Shown: positions 56,053 to 64,000 of the stretch, one piece after another | Position numbering within the stretch: the first letter of the stretch is position 1 | Layout of the letters: each line of letters begins with the position of its first letter | Source: Rhizobacter koreensis | GTDB lineage: Bacteria; Pseudomonadota; Gammaproteobacteria; Burkholderiales; Burkholderiaceae_C | Reading direction: 5' to 3' | Assembly: GCF_013366375.1 (NCBI RefSeq) | Contig: NZ_JABWMJ010000007.1 | Location: forward strand, 1 to 64,000 | Length of the DNA: 64,000 nt | Translations under genes and position numbers: made by a program | Notes under the pieces: model-generated | What the model saw: only the letters and a program-made list of their open reading frames with translations | What the model was told of the DNA's origin: nothing | Databases searched by the model: none

Positions 56053-56934
56053 GTGCCGATCCGCTACGACATCACGCACACGACGGTCTACCGCTACAAG
56101 CAGCCGGTGACCTTCGGCGAACATCGCGTGATGTTCCGGCCGCGCGACAGCCACGACCTGCGCGTGCTGGCGACCGACCTCGAGGTGAGCCCGCACGCGA
56201 CGATCCGGCTGATTCAGGACCCGCTGTCGAACTCGGTCGCGCTCGTCCAGCCGACCGAGCCGGCCGACCGCCTCGAGATCGTCTGCACGTTCGCGATCGA
56301 GCACGCGCACAGCCTCAACCTCGAGCTGCCGCTCAGCCCGAGCGCGGAGCTCTATCCGTTCGCCTATGCGCTCAGCGAGCGCCTCGACCTCGAGCACTAC
56401 CTGCGCCCGAACCACGAGGACCCCGACGGCGAGCTCACCGCCTGGGCGCGCCAGTTCATCCGCCAGGACGGACCCACGCACACCCGCGAGCTGCTGATCG
56501 AGATGAATCAGCACATCCGCGACCACTTCAAGTACGTCGCGCGCGACGAGGAAGGCACGCAGACGCCCAACGAGACGCTCGAGCTCGGCAGCGGCTCGTG
56601 CCGCGACTACGCCCTGCTCATGATGGAGGCGGCGCGCCGCCTCGGCTATGCGACGCGGTTCGTTTCGGGCTACATCTACGACCCCGCGCTCGATGGCGCC
56701 GCCGCATCGGGCACGGTCGGCTCGGGGCAGACCCACGCCTGGCTGCAGGTCTACCTGCCCGGGGCCGGCTGGGTGCCCTTCGACCCCACCAACAACCTGC
56801 TCGGCAGCAGCCAGCTGATCCGCGTCGGGGTCGCTCGCGACCCCGCGCAGGCGGCCCCGATCTCGGGCTGCTGGTACGGCGAGAGCGACGACTACATCGG
56901 GATGGAAGTCAGCGTCGAGGTGACGCAGCGCTGA
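56053..56934 (+). CDS. transglutaminase-like cysteine-protease-fold protein (293 aa)
   Basis: GTG start at 56053, 7 nt after the FKBP gene. N-terminal bacterial transglutaminase-like domain (RYDITHTTVYRYKQPVTFGEHRVMFRPRD), then the core with catalytic Cys in LELGSGSCRDYALLMMEAARRLGYATRFVSGY, His in QTHAWLQVYLPGAGWVPFDPTN (His then Asp). It acts as a peptidase or amidase rather than a true transglutaminase in most bacteria; substrate unknown, no signal peptide. Confidence 0.88.
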   Translation: MPIRYDITHTTVYRYKQPVTFGEHRVMFRPRDSHDLRVLATDLEVSPHATIRLIQDPLSNSVALVQPTEPADRLEIVCTFAIEHAHSLNLELPLSPSAELYPFAYALSERLDLEHYLRPNHEDPDGELTAWARQFIRQDGPTHTRELLIEMNQHIRDHFKYVARDEEGTQTPNETLELGSGSCRDYALLMMEAARRLGYATRFVSGYIYDPALDGAAASGTVGSGQTHAWLQVYLPGAGWVPFDPTNNLLGSSQLIRVGVARDPAQAAPISGCWYGESDDYIGMEVSVEVTQR

Positions 56935-57008
56935 GGCCGCGCCGGCGGCACGTGCGCGCCGGCTTTCGAGCGCGGCAGCTGAGGAGCCGTACCGGCTCCA
57001 CAAAGACA

Positions 57009-57042
57009 AACGGGGGACCGGCCTCTCGACCGATCCCCCGTT
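57009..57042. terminator. bidirectional terminator between the transglutaminase-like gene and rhlE
   Basis: Stem of 13 bp with one mismatch, AACGGGGGACCGG (57009-57021) with CCGATCCCCCGTT (57030-57042), between two convergent genes. Confidence 0.75.
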
Positions 57043-57081
57043 CACGCCGGCCTCAGAGCCGGCGTTGCTGACGCTGCTCGC

Positions 57082-58524
57082 TCAGCGGCCGTAGCCGTCC
57101 GAGCGGGCGCGCGGCGCCTTGAAGCCGCCCTTGTCGCCGAAGGCCTTGCGCGGCGCCTTGGCGAAGCCTTCGCTGCGGCCGGCCGGGGCACGGTCGAACG
57201 GGCTGCGCGCATCGCGCGCCGGCGCAGCGCCGTCGCGCGTGGCGAACGGCTTCGAGGCAAAACCACGGCCCGGCGCCTTGCCGAACGACGGCCGACCGCC
57301 ACCCGGACGACGGTCGTCGAAGCGACCTTCGGCACGCGGCGGGAACATCTTCGGCTCGGGCGACTTCGGCTCGAGGCCGACGATCGTCTTGGCCGGGATC
57401 GACTGGGTCGTGAACTGCTGGATGCGGCGGATCATCCCGGCGTCCATGCGCTCGGCCAGCGTCACCGCCAGGCCGTTGCGACCGGCGCGGCCGGTGCGGC
57501 CAATGCGGTGCACGTAGTCCTCGGCCTTCATCGGCAGCCCGTAGTTGATCACGTGGCTGATCGTCGGCACGTCGATGCCGCGCGCCGCGACGTCGGTCGC
57601 CACCAGCACCTTGAGCTGCCGCGAGCGCAGGCCCTGCAGCACGCGGTTGCGACGACCCTGCGGCATGCCGCCGTGCAGCGACGCGACCGCGTGACCCATG
57701 TCCGCCAGGCGGTCGGCCAGCCAGTCGGCATCGCGCTGCGTGCTCGTGAAGACGAGCGCCTGCTCCATCTCGCGCTCGGTCAGCAGATGGTCGAGCAGCG
57801 CGTTCTTGTGGTTCGCGTTGTCGGCCCAGTGCAGACGCTGCTCGATGTTCTCGTGGGTGTCGGTGTGCGAGGCGACGTCGACGCGCTGCGGGTCGCGCAG
57901 CAGGTTCTGCGCGAGACGGCCGACGTGGCCGGCGAAGGTCGCGCTGTACATGACCGTCTGACGCGTCGCCGGCACGTGGTCGGCAATCGTCGTGATGTCG
58001 TCGATGAAACCCATGTCGAGCATGCGGTCGGCTTCGTCGAGCACCAGCACCTCGACGTTCTCGAGCACCGCCTTGCCGGTCTGCAGGTGGTCGAGCAGGC
58101 GGCCCGGGGTCGAGATCAGGATGTCGAGGGGACCGCGCAGCGCGGCGATCTGCGCCGGATACGGCACGCCACCGACCACCGTGGCGACGCGCAGGCCGGG
58201 CACGTGGCGCCCGTAGATGCCGGCCGCCTTGGCAATCTGCATCGCGAGCTCGCGGGTCGGCGTGAGCACCAGCACGCGCGGGCCGTAGATCACGCCCTTC
58301 TCGCGGCGCTTGGCGTTGTCGCCGCGCGCGGCGAGCACGCGCTCGAGCGCCGGCAGGATGAACGACGCGGTCTTGCCGCTGCCGGTGCTGGCCGAGACCA
58401 TCAGGTCGGCGCCGGTGAGCGCGAGCGGGATGGAGCGGGTCTGGACCTCGGTCGCGGCGGTATAGCCCGCATCGGCGACGGCCTTGACGAGGGCCGGGTT
58501 CAGGCCGAGGGTATCGAAACTCAT
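57082..58524 (-). CDS. rhlE: DEAD-box RNA helicase, RhlE type (480 aa)
   Basis: Start ATG 58524 (MSFDTLGLNPALVKAVADAGY). All helicase motifs: Q motif region, GxGKT (STGSGKTASFILPAL), PTRELAMQI, TPGRLLDHL, DEAD (VLDEADRMLDMGF), SAT (MYSATF), VFTSTQRDADWL, ATDVAARGIDVP and HRIGRTGRAGRNG. The C-terminus (about 395-480) is a basic Gly/Arg/Pro tail for RNA binding. It unwinds RNA in ribosome assembly or decay. A long leader upstream suggests post-transcriptional control. Confidence 0.95.
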   Translation of the reverse strand: MSFDTLGLNPALVKAVADAGYTAATEVQTRSIPLALTGADLMVSASTGSGKTASFILPALERVLAARGDNAKRREKGVIYGPRVLVLTPTRELAMQIAKAAGIYGRHVPGLRVATVVGGVPYPAQIAALRGPLDILISTPGRLLDHLQTGKAVLENVEVLVLDEADRMLDMGFIDDITTIADHVPATRQTVMYSATFAGHVGRLAQNLLRDPQRVDVASHTDTHENIEQRLHWADNANHKNALLDHLLTEREMEQALVFTSTQRDADWLADRLADMGHAVASLHGGMPQGRRNRVLQGLRSRQLKVLVATDVAARGIDVPTISHVINYGLPMKAEDYVHRIGRTGRAGRNGLAVTLAERMDAGMIRRIQQFTTQSIPAKTIVGLEPKSPEPKMFPPRAEGRFDDRRPGGGRPSFGKAPGRGFASKPFATRDGAAPARDARSPFDRAPAGRSEGFAKAPRKAFGDKGGFKAPRARSDGYGR

Positions 58525-58850
58525 GAGTCTTCTTTCTTCATGCGTGCACGCCCCCGCGGCCGAGCCGCGCGGGAAGCGCACAGCCGGCGCGGAGATCGCG
58601 CCGACCCGGTCAGTCGCTGGAGGAGAACGCCCGTGGCCGGCCCAGGGCGGGCGGCATCAGGAACGGTCGAAGCGACGGCATCGCCGCCGACCGTCCCGAG
58701 GGATCCGGGCTGCGCCGCTGAGCGTCCGGATGGACGTGGCCGCGACCCGATGAGGTCAGAGGGGATGAACGAGTTGCCGCGCTGTTCTGCGGCAAGCCCA
58801 CGATTATATCCGAGATCGGGTTTTCCCGTGTCCCACGGACTCGAACGAAC
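58525..58850 (-). other. rhlE leader region, about 280 nt, untranslated
   Basis: The strong -10 TATAAT (58803-58808, minus strand) implies a leader of about 270 nt before the rhlE ATG. It is GC-rich with several short stems, but I cannot define a single structure. No conserved ORF is seen. Confidence 0.4.
58803..58808 (-). promoter_or_regulatory. consensus -10 element upstream of rhlE
   Basis: TATAAT on the minus strand, in a stretch unlike its GC-rich surroundings. No -35 of similar quality at 16-18 bp upstream. Confidence 0.5.
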
Positions 58851-59441
58851 TCAGAGTCCGAGTTCGTCGCTGCCGGCCGTCGGCACCGCGAGCAGGTGCT
58901 CGCGGTAGTACGCGAGCTCGTCGATCGACTCCTCGATGTCGGCGAGCGCGGTGTGCGCCTGCGCCTTCCTGAAGCCCGCCAGGATCTCCGGCTTCCAGCG
59001 CTTGGCGAGCTCCTTGAGGGTGCTGACGTCGAGGTTGCGGTAGTGGAAGAACGACTCGAGCTGCGGCATCGTGTTGGCGAGGAAGCGCCGGTCCTGGCAG
59101 ATGCTGTTGCCGCACATCGGCGACTTGCCCGCCGGCACGTACTGCTTGAGGAACTCGATGACCTGACGCTCGGCGCTCGCCTCGTCGACGGTCGACGCCT
59201 TGACGCGATCGATGAGACCGCTGCGGCCGTGGGTGCCCTTGTTCCATGCATCCATGCCGTCGAGCACGGCATCGCTCTGGTGAATCGCGAACACCGGGCC
59301 ACGCGTGCGCCGCCCGAGTTGCGCGTCCGTGACGACGACCGCGATCTCGATGATGCGGTCGCGATCCGGGTAGAGGCCGGTCATCTCGAGGTCGATCCAG
59401 ATCAGGTTTTGGTCGTCGAGGGTCAGTTCGTTCGTGCTCAT
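58851..59441 (-). CDS. orn: oligoribonuclease (196 aa)
   Basis: DEDDh 3'-5' exonuclease that degrades 2-5 nt RNAs and pGp[27 protein letters not shown] (Exo I), [40 protein letters not shown] (Exo II), and [23 protein letters not shown] (Exo III with His, Asp). Start ATG 59441 has GAGGAG upstream; the frame extends to 59510 without conservation. It is divergent from the M48 gene. Confidence 0.96.
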   Translation of the reverse strand: MSTNELTLDDQNLIWIDLEMTGLYPDRDRIIEIAVVVTDAQLGRRTRGPVFAIHQSDAVLDGMDAWNKGTHGRSGLIDRVKASTVDEASAERQVIEFLKQYVPAGKSPMCGNSICQDRRFLANTMPQLESFFHYRNLDVSTLKELAKRWKPEILAGFRKAQAHTALADIEESIDELAYYREHLLAVPTAGSDELGL

Positions 59442-59535
59442 GGGTGCTCCTCGGCCGATTCTCGCAGGGACGCTGCCGGACGGCATGTGCTGCGCCCCGC
59501 CCGGCCCCACGCCCGCTCGCCCGCAGCACCGGTCC

Positions 59536-59541
59536 TACACT
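59536..59541 (+). promoter_or_regulatory. -10 box of the M48 protease gene, 7 nt before the start codon
   Basis: TACACT-N7-ATG, the same hexamer and gap as at the MsbA-type gene (11656). It lies between the orn and M48 starts. Confidence 0.5.
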
Positions 59542-59548
59542 GCGCGCG

Positions 59549-60823
59549 ATGACCGCCGACACCTTCACCCTCGTTTTCGCCGTCTCGCTGGTGCTGTCGC
59601 TGGCGCTGCGCTTCTGGCTGTCGGCGCGCCAGATCCGCCACGTCGCACGGCACCGCGACACGGTGCCGGCGGCGTTCGCCGGCTCGGTGTCGATCGAGGC
59701 GCACCGCAAGGCCGCCGACTACACGATCGCGAAGGCCCGCTTCAGTCAGCTCAGCATGGCCTTCGGTGCCGTGGTGCTGCTCGGCTGGACCCTGTTCGGC
59801 GGTCTCGACGCGCTCGACCGCTGGCTGCGTGGCGTCGTCGTTCCGCTCGCCGGCAGTCGCGCCTACGAGGTCGCGCTCGTGATGGCGGTGGTCGCGATCG
59901 GCGCGCTCGTCGATCTGCCGTTCGAGATGTGGAGCACGTTCCGCCTCGAGCAGCGCTTCGGGTTCAACCGCATGACGTGGCGCCTCTATCTGAGCGACCT
60001 CGTCAAGGGCGCCGTCATCGCCCTTCTGATCGGCACGCCGATCGCCGCGGCGATCCTCGGCATCATGGCAGCGGCCGGGTCGCTGTGGTGGCTGTGGGCT
60101 TGGATCGCCTGGACCGTGTTCATGGTGCTCGCGCTGGTGGTCGTGCCGACCTTCATCGCTCCCCTCTTCAACCGCTTCGAGCCGCTCGCCGACGCGAGCC
60201 TCAGGGAGCGCGTCGAGGCGCTGATGGCGCGCGCCGGCTTCGCGGCCAAGGGCCTCTTCGTGATGGACGGCAGCCGGCGCTCGGCGCACGCCAACGCCTA
60301 TTTCACCGGCCTCGGCCGCGCCAAGCGCGTCGTCTTCTACGACACGCTGCTGGCGCGCCTGGTGCCGGCCGAGGTCGAGGCGGTGCTCGCGCACGAGCTC
60401 GGCCACTTCCGCTTGCGCCACATCGGCAAGCGCATCGCCAGCACGCTGGCGATCAGCTTCCTCGGCTTCGCGCTGCTCGGCTGGCTGGCGTCGCGCAGCT
60501 GGTTCTACGCCGGACTCGGCGTCGCGCCGAGCCTGAGCGGCGTCAACAATGCGCTCGCGCTGGTGCTCTTCATGCTGGTCGTGCCGGTCTATGGCGTGTT
60601 CCTGTCGCCGCTGCTCTCGGGCCTGTCGCGCCGCCACGAATTCGAGGCCGACGCCTACGCCTCACGGCTCGCCGACGGCGGACAGCTCGCCTCGGCGCTG
60701 CTCAAGCTGCACGCCGACAACGCCACCACGCTCACGCCCGACCCGCTGGTCGCCCGCTTCTATTATTCGCACCCGCCAGCGGCCGAGCGCCTTGCTGCGC
60801 TCGCGGCGGCGACCGCGCACTGA
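59549..60823 (+). CDS. M48 family metallopeptidase, CAAX-protease (Ste24) like (424 aa)
   Basis: Membrane zinc protease with about seven helices. The zinc site is HELGH at 282-286 (VLAHELGHFRLRHIGKR) plus Glu in RRHEFEADAYAS. The N-terminal CAAX-type region (KARFSQLSMAFGAVVLLGWTLFGG, FGFNRMTWRLYLSDLVKGAV) fits Ste24/HtpX relatives. It trims membrane proteins; targets unknown. Start ATG 59549 after a TACACT box. Divergent from orn; phhB follows after 14 nt. Confidence 0.92.
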   Translation: MTADTFTLVFAVSLVLSLALRFWLSARQIRHVARHRDTVPAAFAGSVSIEAHRKAADYTIAKARFSQLSMAFGAVVLLGWTLFGGLDALDRWLRGVVVPLAGSRAYEVALVMAVVAIGALVDLPFEMWSTFRLEQRFGFNRMTWRLYLSDLVKGAVIALLIGTPIAAAILGIMAAAGSLWWLWAWIAWTVFMVLALVVVPTFIAPLFNRFEPLADASLRERVEALMARAGFAAKGLFVMDGSRRSAHANAYFTGLGRAKRVVFYDTLLARLVPAEVEAVLAHELGHFRLRHIGKRIASTLAISFLGFALLGWLASRSWFYAGLGVAPSLSGVNNALALVLFMLVVPVYGVFLSPLLSGLSRRHEFEADAYASRLADGGQLASALLKLHADNATTLTPDPLVARFYYSHPPAAERLAALAAATAH

Positions 60824-60837
60824 CCGGAGGAACCGCG

Positions 60838-61164
60838 ATGAATCTGCTCGAACAACGCTGCCAGGGTGCGGGCGTGTCCGCGATGGCCGAGAGCGACGTG
60901 CGTCGTCACCTGTCGCAGGTGAGCGGCTGGCAGCTGATCGGCGGCGCGATCGAGAAGACGTTCCGTTTCAGGGACGATCTCGAGACGCTCGCCTTCGTGA
61001 ATGCGCTCGGCTGGATGTCGCACGTCGAGGACCACCACGCCGAACTGCGCGTCACGTACGACCACTGCGTGGTGCGCTTCAACACGCATTCGGTTGGCGG
61101 GATCTCGCTCAACGACTTCATCTGCGCCGCCAAGGCCGACGCGCTCGTCGCGTTCGCCGCCTGA
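60838..61164 (+). CDS. phhB: pterin-4a-carbinolamine dehydratase (108 aa)
   Basis: Dehydrates 4a-hydroxytetrahydropterin, normally recycling the cofactor of phenylalanine hydroxylase. ALGWMSHVEDHHAELRVTYDHCVVRFNTHSVGGISLNDFICAAKAD contains the active His residues and Asp. GGAGG lies 7 nt before ATG 60838. It sits between a protease and rsgA, without phhA, so its role in aromatic catabolism is not certain. Confidence 0.9.
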   Translation: MNLLEQRCQGAGVSAMAESDVRRHLSQVSGWQLIGGAIEKTFRFRDDLETLAFVNALGWMSHVEDHHAELRVTYDHCVVRFNTHSVGGISLNDFICAAKADALVAFAA

Positions 61165-61198
61165 GCTCGCTGGGCTCGATGCGCGGCGACGCCCCGGC

Positions 61199-62095
61199 TT
61201 GAGCAACGACCCGGCCCTGCAGCGCGGGCGCGTGGTCACGGGCCACGGCCGCCACTACGTGGTCGAGGCCGGCGACGGCAGCCGCATCACCTGCCACACG
61301 CGCGGCAAGAAGAGCGACTGCGTAGTCGGCGACCTGGTGCGCTGGCGCGCCAGCGGCGACGAGGGCGTGATCGAGAGCGTCGAGCCCCGCCGCAACCTGC
61401 TGCACCGGCAGGACGAGTGGAAGACCAAGTCGTTCGCCGCCAACATCGACCAGCTGCTCGTGGTCGTCGCGGTCGAGCCGGTGTTCAGCGAGTCTCAGCT
61501 GGCACGCGCGCTGATCGCCGCCGAGCGCGCCGGCATCCCGTCGCGGGTCATCCTCAACAAGCGCGACCTGCCCGGGTTCGAGGCGCAGCGGCGCCGCCTC
61601 GACCCCTACGTGGCGATGGGCGTCGAGGTGCTCGAGCTGACGCTCAAGCACGCGCCCGACGAGGCACGTGCGCGCCTCGCGCCGCTGCTCGACGGCCGCG
61701 CCACCTTCGTGCTCGGGCCGAGCGGCGCCGGCAAGAGCACGCTCGTCAACCTGCTGGTGCCGGGCGCGCGCGCGACGACCGCCGAGATCTCGCACGCGAT
61801 GAACACCGGGCGCCACACGACGACGACTACCGAGTGGTACTGGCTCGACGCGGCCCGCAGCTCGGCGCTGATCGATTCGCCGGGCTTTCAGGAATTCGGC
61901 CTTCGCCACATCGACCCGCAGGAGCTCGCCGGGCTGATGCCCGACATCCGCGCACACGCCGACTGCCGCTTCTACAACTGCACGCACCTGCACGAGCCGG
62001 GCTGCGGCGTACGCGCCGCGGTCGAGGCCGGCGCGATCAGCGAGTCGCGCTATCGCATCTACCGGGAGATCCGCGCCGAGCTGGCGCCGGGCTGA
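61199..62095 (+). CDS. rsgA: small ribosomal subunit biogenesis GTPase (298 aa)
   Basis: Circularly permuted GTPase that checks 30S maturation. OB-fold N-terminus (QRGRVVTGHGRHYVVEAGDGSRITCHTRGKK), G4 ILNKRDLPG, G1 [18 protein letters not shown]2 TGRHTTTTTEWYWL, G3 DSPGFQEFGL, and the zinc motif C-R-FYNCTHLHEPGC with Cys and His. The start is taken as TTG 61199; a later GTG is possible. It follows phhB by 34 nt. Confidence 0.93.
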   Translation: MSNDPALQRGRVVTGHGRHYVVEAGDGSRITCHTRGKKSDCVVGDLVRWRASGDEGVIESVEPRRNLLHRQDEWKTKSFAANIDQLLVVVAVEPVFSESQLARALIAAERAGIPSRVILNKRDLPGFEAQRRRLDPYVAMGVEVLELTLKHAPDEARARLAPLLDGRATFVLGPSGAGKSTLVNLLVPGARATTAEISHAMNTGRHTTTTTEWYWLDAARSSALIDSPGFQEFGLRHIDPQELAGLMPDIRAHADCRFYNCTHLHEPGCGVRAAVEAGAISESRYRIYREIRAELAPG

Positions 62096-62096
62096 G

Positions 62097-63086
62097 TCAG
62101 CCGACGAGGTGGGCGAGCGACAGCAGCGCGAGGAGCAGCATCCAGAGCACCACCGAGCGCCAGACGAGCCCGACGATGCTGCGCAGATGGCCGAGCACCG
62201 GCGGCACCCCACCCGTCGAGCCATCGGCGTCGGCGTAGCCGGGTGGCGCGCCCGATTCGAAGGTCTTCGAGCGATCGGGCGTGAGGCCGGGCGCGGAGCC
62301 GCCGCCCAACTGCACGCCGACCGCACCGGCGGCCGCCGCGAGGATCACGCCCTCGTTCGGGTACTTCCAGAGCATGGCGTCGCGGCGCCAGCAGGCGACC
62401 GCCTCCTCGAAGTTGCCGACGATCGCGAAGCCGGCCGCCGTGAGGCGCGCCGGCACGTGATCGAGCGCGTTGAAGAGGCGCAGCGAGAGGTCCATCAGCC
62501 GCACGTTGAGCGCCACGCCTGCGGTGTTGCTCTTGTAGGTCCAGTACCGGCTCGCGAACTCGGCCATGCGGTAGAGCACGGCACCGGCGGGCCCGAAGCC
62601 GAGCGTCGACAGCACGACGAACCAGAAGAACACGCCGAACACGTGGCGGTGCGCGGCGAGCAGCGAATGCTCGATCACGTGACGCAGCAACTCGGTGCGC
62701 GGCAGGTCGCTGGCGTCGAGATGGCGCCACTGCGCGAGCAGGCGCCGCGCCTCGTCCTCGTCGGCGCGTTCCAGGGCATCGCGGATGTCGGTGAAGTAGT
62801 GGCTGAACTGGCGAAAGCCGAGCGTCACGTAGAGCACGACGACGTCGAGCAGCAGCCCGAGCACGCCGCTCACGCGGTTGAGCGCGACGAAGGCGACGCC
62901 GACGCCGAGCGTCGGCACCAGCGTCGAGACGCACCACACGACCCAGGCGTGGCTGTCGCGACCGGCGTCGAAGTTTCGCGCGGTCCAGCGCATCCAGCTC
63001 GTCATCGCGTCGTGCACCACGTTGCTGCGCGGCAGCGGCTTGACTTGCTCGAGCAGCAGCGCGAACAGGACGGCGAAGAAGCTCAT
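62097..63086 (-). CDS. CobD/CbiB family membrane protein (329 aa)
   Basis: Inner-membrane protein with about five helices (N-terminal MSFFAVLFALLLEQVKPLPRSNVV, 45-85, 149-170, C-terminal helix). It resembles AmpE/CobD-CbiB relatives common next to the rsgA gene in Burkholderiales; true CobD would be in a cobalamin cluster, which is not here. The role is unclear. TATCAT lies 7 nt before ATG 63086. It ends head-on with rsgA, 1 nt apart. Confidence 0.8.
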   Translation of the reverse strand: MSFFAVLFALLLEQVKPLPRSNVVHDAMTSWMRWTARNFDAGRDSHAWVVWCVSTLVPTLGVGVAFVALNRVSGVLGLLLDVVVLYVTLGFRQFSHYFTDIRDALERADEDEARRLLAQWRHLDASDLPRTELLRHVIEHSLLAAHRHVFGVFFWFVVLSTLGFGPAGAVLYRMAEFASRYWTYKSNTAGVALNVRLMDLSLRLFNALDHVPARLTAAGFAIVGNFEEAVACWRRDAMLWKYPNEGVILAAAAGAVGVQLGGGSAPGLTPDRSKTFESGAPPGYADADGSTGGVPPVLGHLRSIVGLVWRSVVLWMLLLALLSLAHLVG

Positions 63087-63093
63087 CGCAAAG

Positions 63094-63099
63094 ATGATA
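63094..63099 (-). promoter_or_regulatory. -10 box of the CobD/CbiB-like gene, 7 nt before the start codon
   Basis: The minus strand reads TATCAT-N7-ATG. Like the other cases it gives a nearly leaderless transcript. The next upstream gene ends at 63175. Confidence 0.5.
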
Positions 63100-63174
63100 G
63101 CGAGCGACTTTTCGGCTCCGCCCCGCGGTGGGGCGCTGCGCCGCGGAGGCCCCTCGGCCCCCGGCGCGCCCCAT

Positions 63175-63888
63175 TCAGGCGCTCAGGAACCGGTAAAGGT
63201 TGCGCAGCATCGCCGCGGTCGCGCCCCAGATGAAGTAGCGGCGCGGCGCTTCGGCGTGCGTCGCGTCCTCCCACGGCATCGACAGGAACTCGCGGCGCAC
63301 GGCGGCGACCTCGACCGCGTGGCGGCGGTGGTGGCGCGGGTCCATCAGGAAGGCGAGCGGCACCTCGAACACCTCGGCGACCTCGAACGGGTCGATCGAG
63401 AGCGTGATCGACGGATCGACCAGCGCAACCACCGGCGTCACGACGAAGCCGGTGCCGGTGGTGTAGGCCGGGAGGCACCCCAGCACCTCGACCAGACCGG
63501 CGTCGAGGCCGATCTCCTCGGCCGCCTCGCGCAGCGCGGTCGCCACCGCGTCGGCGTCCTCGGGCTCCGCGCGGCCGCCCGGGAAGCTGATCTGGCCCGG
63601 GTGGTCGGTGAGATGCTCGGTGCGCTGCGTCAGCAGCACGCGCAGGCCATCGGCACGCGGCACGAGGCCGATCAGCACCGAGGCGTCGGCGGGCGGACGG
63701 GCGTCGAAGCGGCGCTCGCCCTGGATCTCGGGAACCCATGCCGGCGGCGCGGCGAAGCGCGCGCGCAGCGCCGCGGCGTCGAGTCGCGTCGGGCCGACCG
63801 CCGGCAGGTGCTCGTCGGTGCCGAGCACGTCGAGGCGCTCGGGATCGAAGCTCAGCGCCACGATGTCAGCTCGACCCGCGGGCGGCAC
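63175..63888 (-). CDS. NUDIX CoA pyrophosphatase (237 aa)
   Basis: Splits CoA into phosphopantetheine and ADP. NuCoA motif LLTQRTEHLTDHPGQISFPGG, followed by the NUDIX box with REAAEEIGLD, then TTGTGFVVTPVVALVDP and FLMDPRHHRR. The proposed start is GTG 63888; the first 30 residues are variable in this family. It sits between rplS and the CobD/CbiB-like gene in the typical Burkholderiales order. Confidence 0.9.
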   Translation of the reverse strand: MPPAGRADIVALSFDPERLDVLGTDEHLPAVGPTRLDAAALRARFAAPPAWVPEIQGERRFDARPPADASVLIGLVPRADGLRVLLTQRTEHLTDHPGQISFPGGRAEPEDADAVATALREAAEEIGLDAGLVEVLGCLPAYTTGTGFVVTPVVALVDPSITLSIDPFEVAEVFEVPLAFLMDPRHHRRHAVEVAAVRREFLSMPWEDATHAEAPRRYFIWGATAAMLRNLYRFLSA

Positions 63889-63975
63889 AACGCCGCGACG
63901 CCGCCGGACCCGAAGGCCACGGCGGCGCCGCGAACGAACCAGGGCGGGCGGCTGCCGGCGGCAGCCGCAGCGCGA

Positions 63976-64000
63976 TCAAGCCAGCTTTTCCTTGATGCGC
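63976..64000 (-). CDS. rplS: 50S ribosomal protein L19, last codons only (cut by the window edge)
   Basis: The final codons read RIKEKLA followed by TGA. This matches the end of L19 of related bacteria (KAARI-KEKL type) and the position next to the NUDIX gene, but only seven codons are visible. Confidence 0.65.

Overview
The window looks like a chromosomal segment of a high-GC betaproteobacterium of the order Burkholderiales, probably close to the Rubrivivax/Leptothrix/Rhizobacter type. The reasons are the very high GC with strong third-position bias, the conserved block gyrA-(DUF2059)-pheA-tyrA-aroA/cmk-rpsA-ihfB-lapA-lapB-hldE-hldD, an aroA-cmk gene fusion, a PEP-CTERM protein, a one-piece tmRNA whose tag reads ANDQTYALAA, and the rplS-NUDIX-cobD-rsgA order at the right edge. 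This placement is inference from gene content only.

Left edge, 1-4.0 kb: a mobile region. It begins with the end of an IS5-like element (1-120) that cuts into a small gene. A leftward-reading integron gene-cassette array follows. It has three near-identical 78-bp attC sites and one 114-bp attC site, at least five cassette ORFs of unknown function, and a lone recombination core site at 4010-4016 where the array starts. No integron integrase is present at the head of the array. The first cassette carries two small proteins that each have an RN-x3-H motif typical of HEPN RNases. This is the most novel part of the window.

4.1-15.2 kb: a DUF1554-like lipoprotein, a secreted CrtC/AttH lipocalin-like protein, a four-gene marR-outer membrane factor-emrA-emrB drug efflux operon under a consensus promoter that contains a MarR palindrome, a divergent MsbA-type ABC exporter, thyA, and a PEP-CTERM protein.

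15.3-28 kb: four tandem secreted SGNH/GDSL hydrolases (two Sec type and two Tat type, alternating), an MHS-family transporter with a large extra loop, a ScfR-type XRE regulator, a CheY-like response regulator, a small two-helix membrane protein, and an SLC5-transporter/histidine-kinase hybrid. Together they suggest uptake and sensing of a carboxylate released from esters outside the cytoplasm.

28-46.5 kb: a hypothetical membrane-anchored protein, tmRNA, gph and ubiG, an OmpA-like protein, then the long housekeeping run from gyrA through aromatic amino acid synthesis (pheA, tyrA, aroA-cmk), translation (rpsA), IHF-beta, LPS assembly (lapA, lapB) and heptose synthesis (hldE N-terminal kinase, hldD), ending in a ComEA-like protein with an 11-residue repeat tail.

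46.5-64 kb: dnaE, trhO, egtB, doxX, a frameshifted pirin gene with its divergent LysR regulator, gluQ, an FKBP isomerase, a transglutaminase-like protein, rhlE, orn, an M48 protease, phhB, rsgA, a CobD/CbiB-like membrane protein, a CoA-pyrophosphatase NUDIX gene and the last codons of rplS. Eight genes across the window have a -10-like hexamer placed only 6-8 nt before the start codon, which suggests that leaderless mRNAs are common in this organism.
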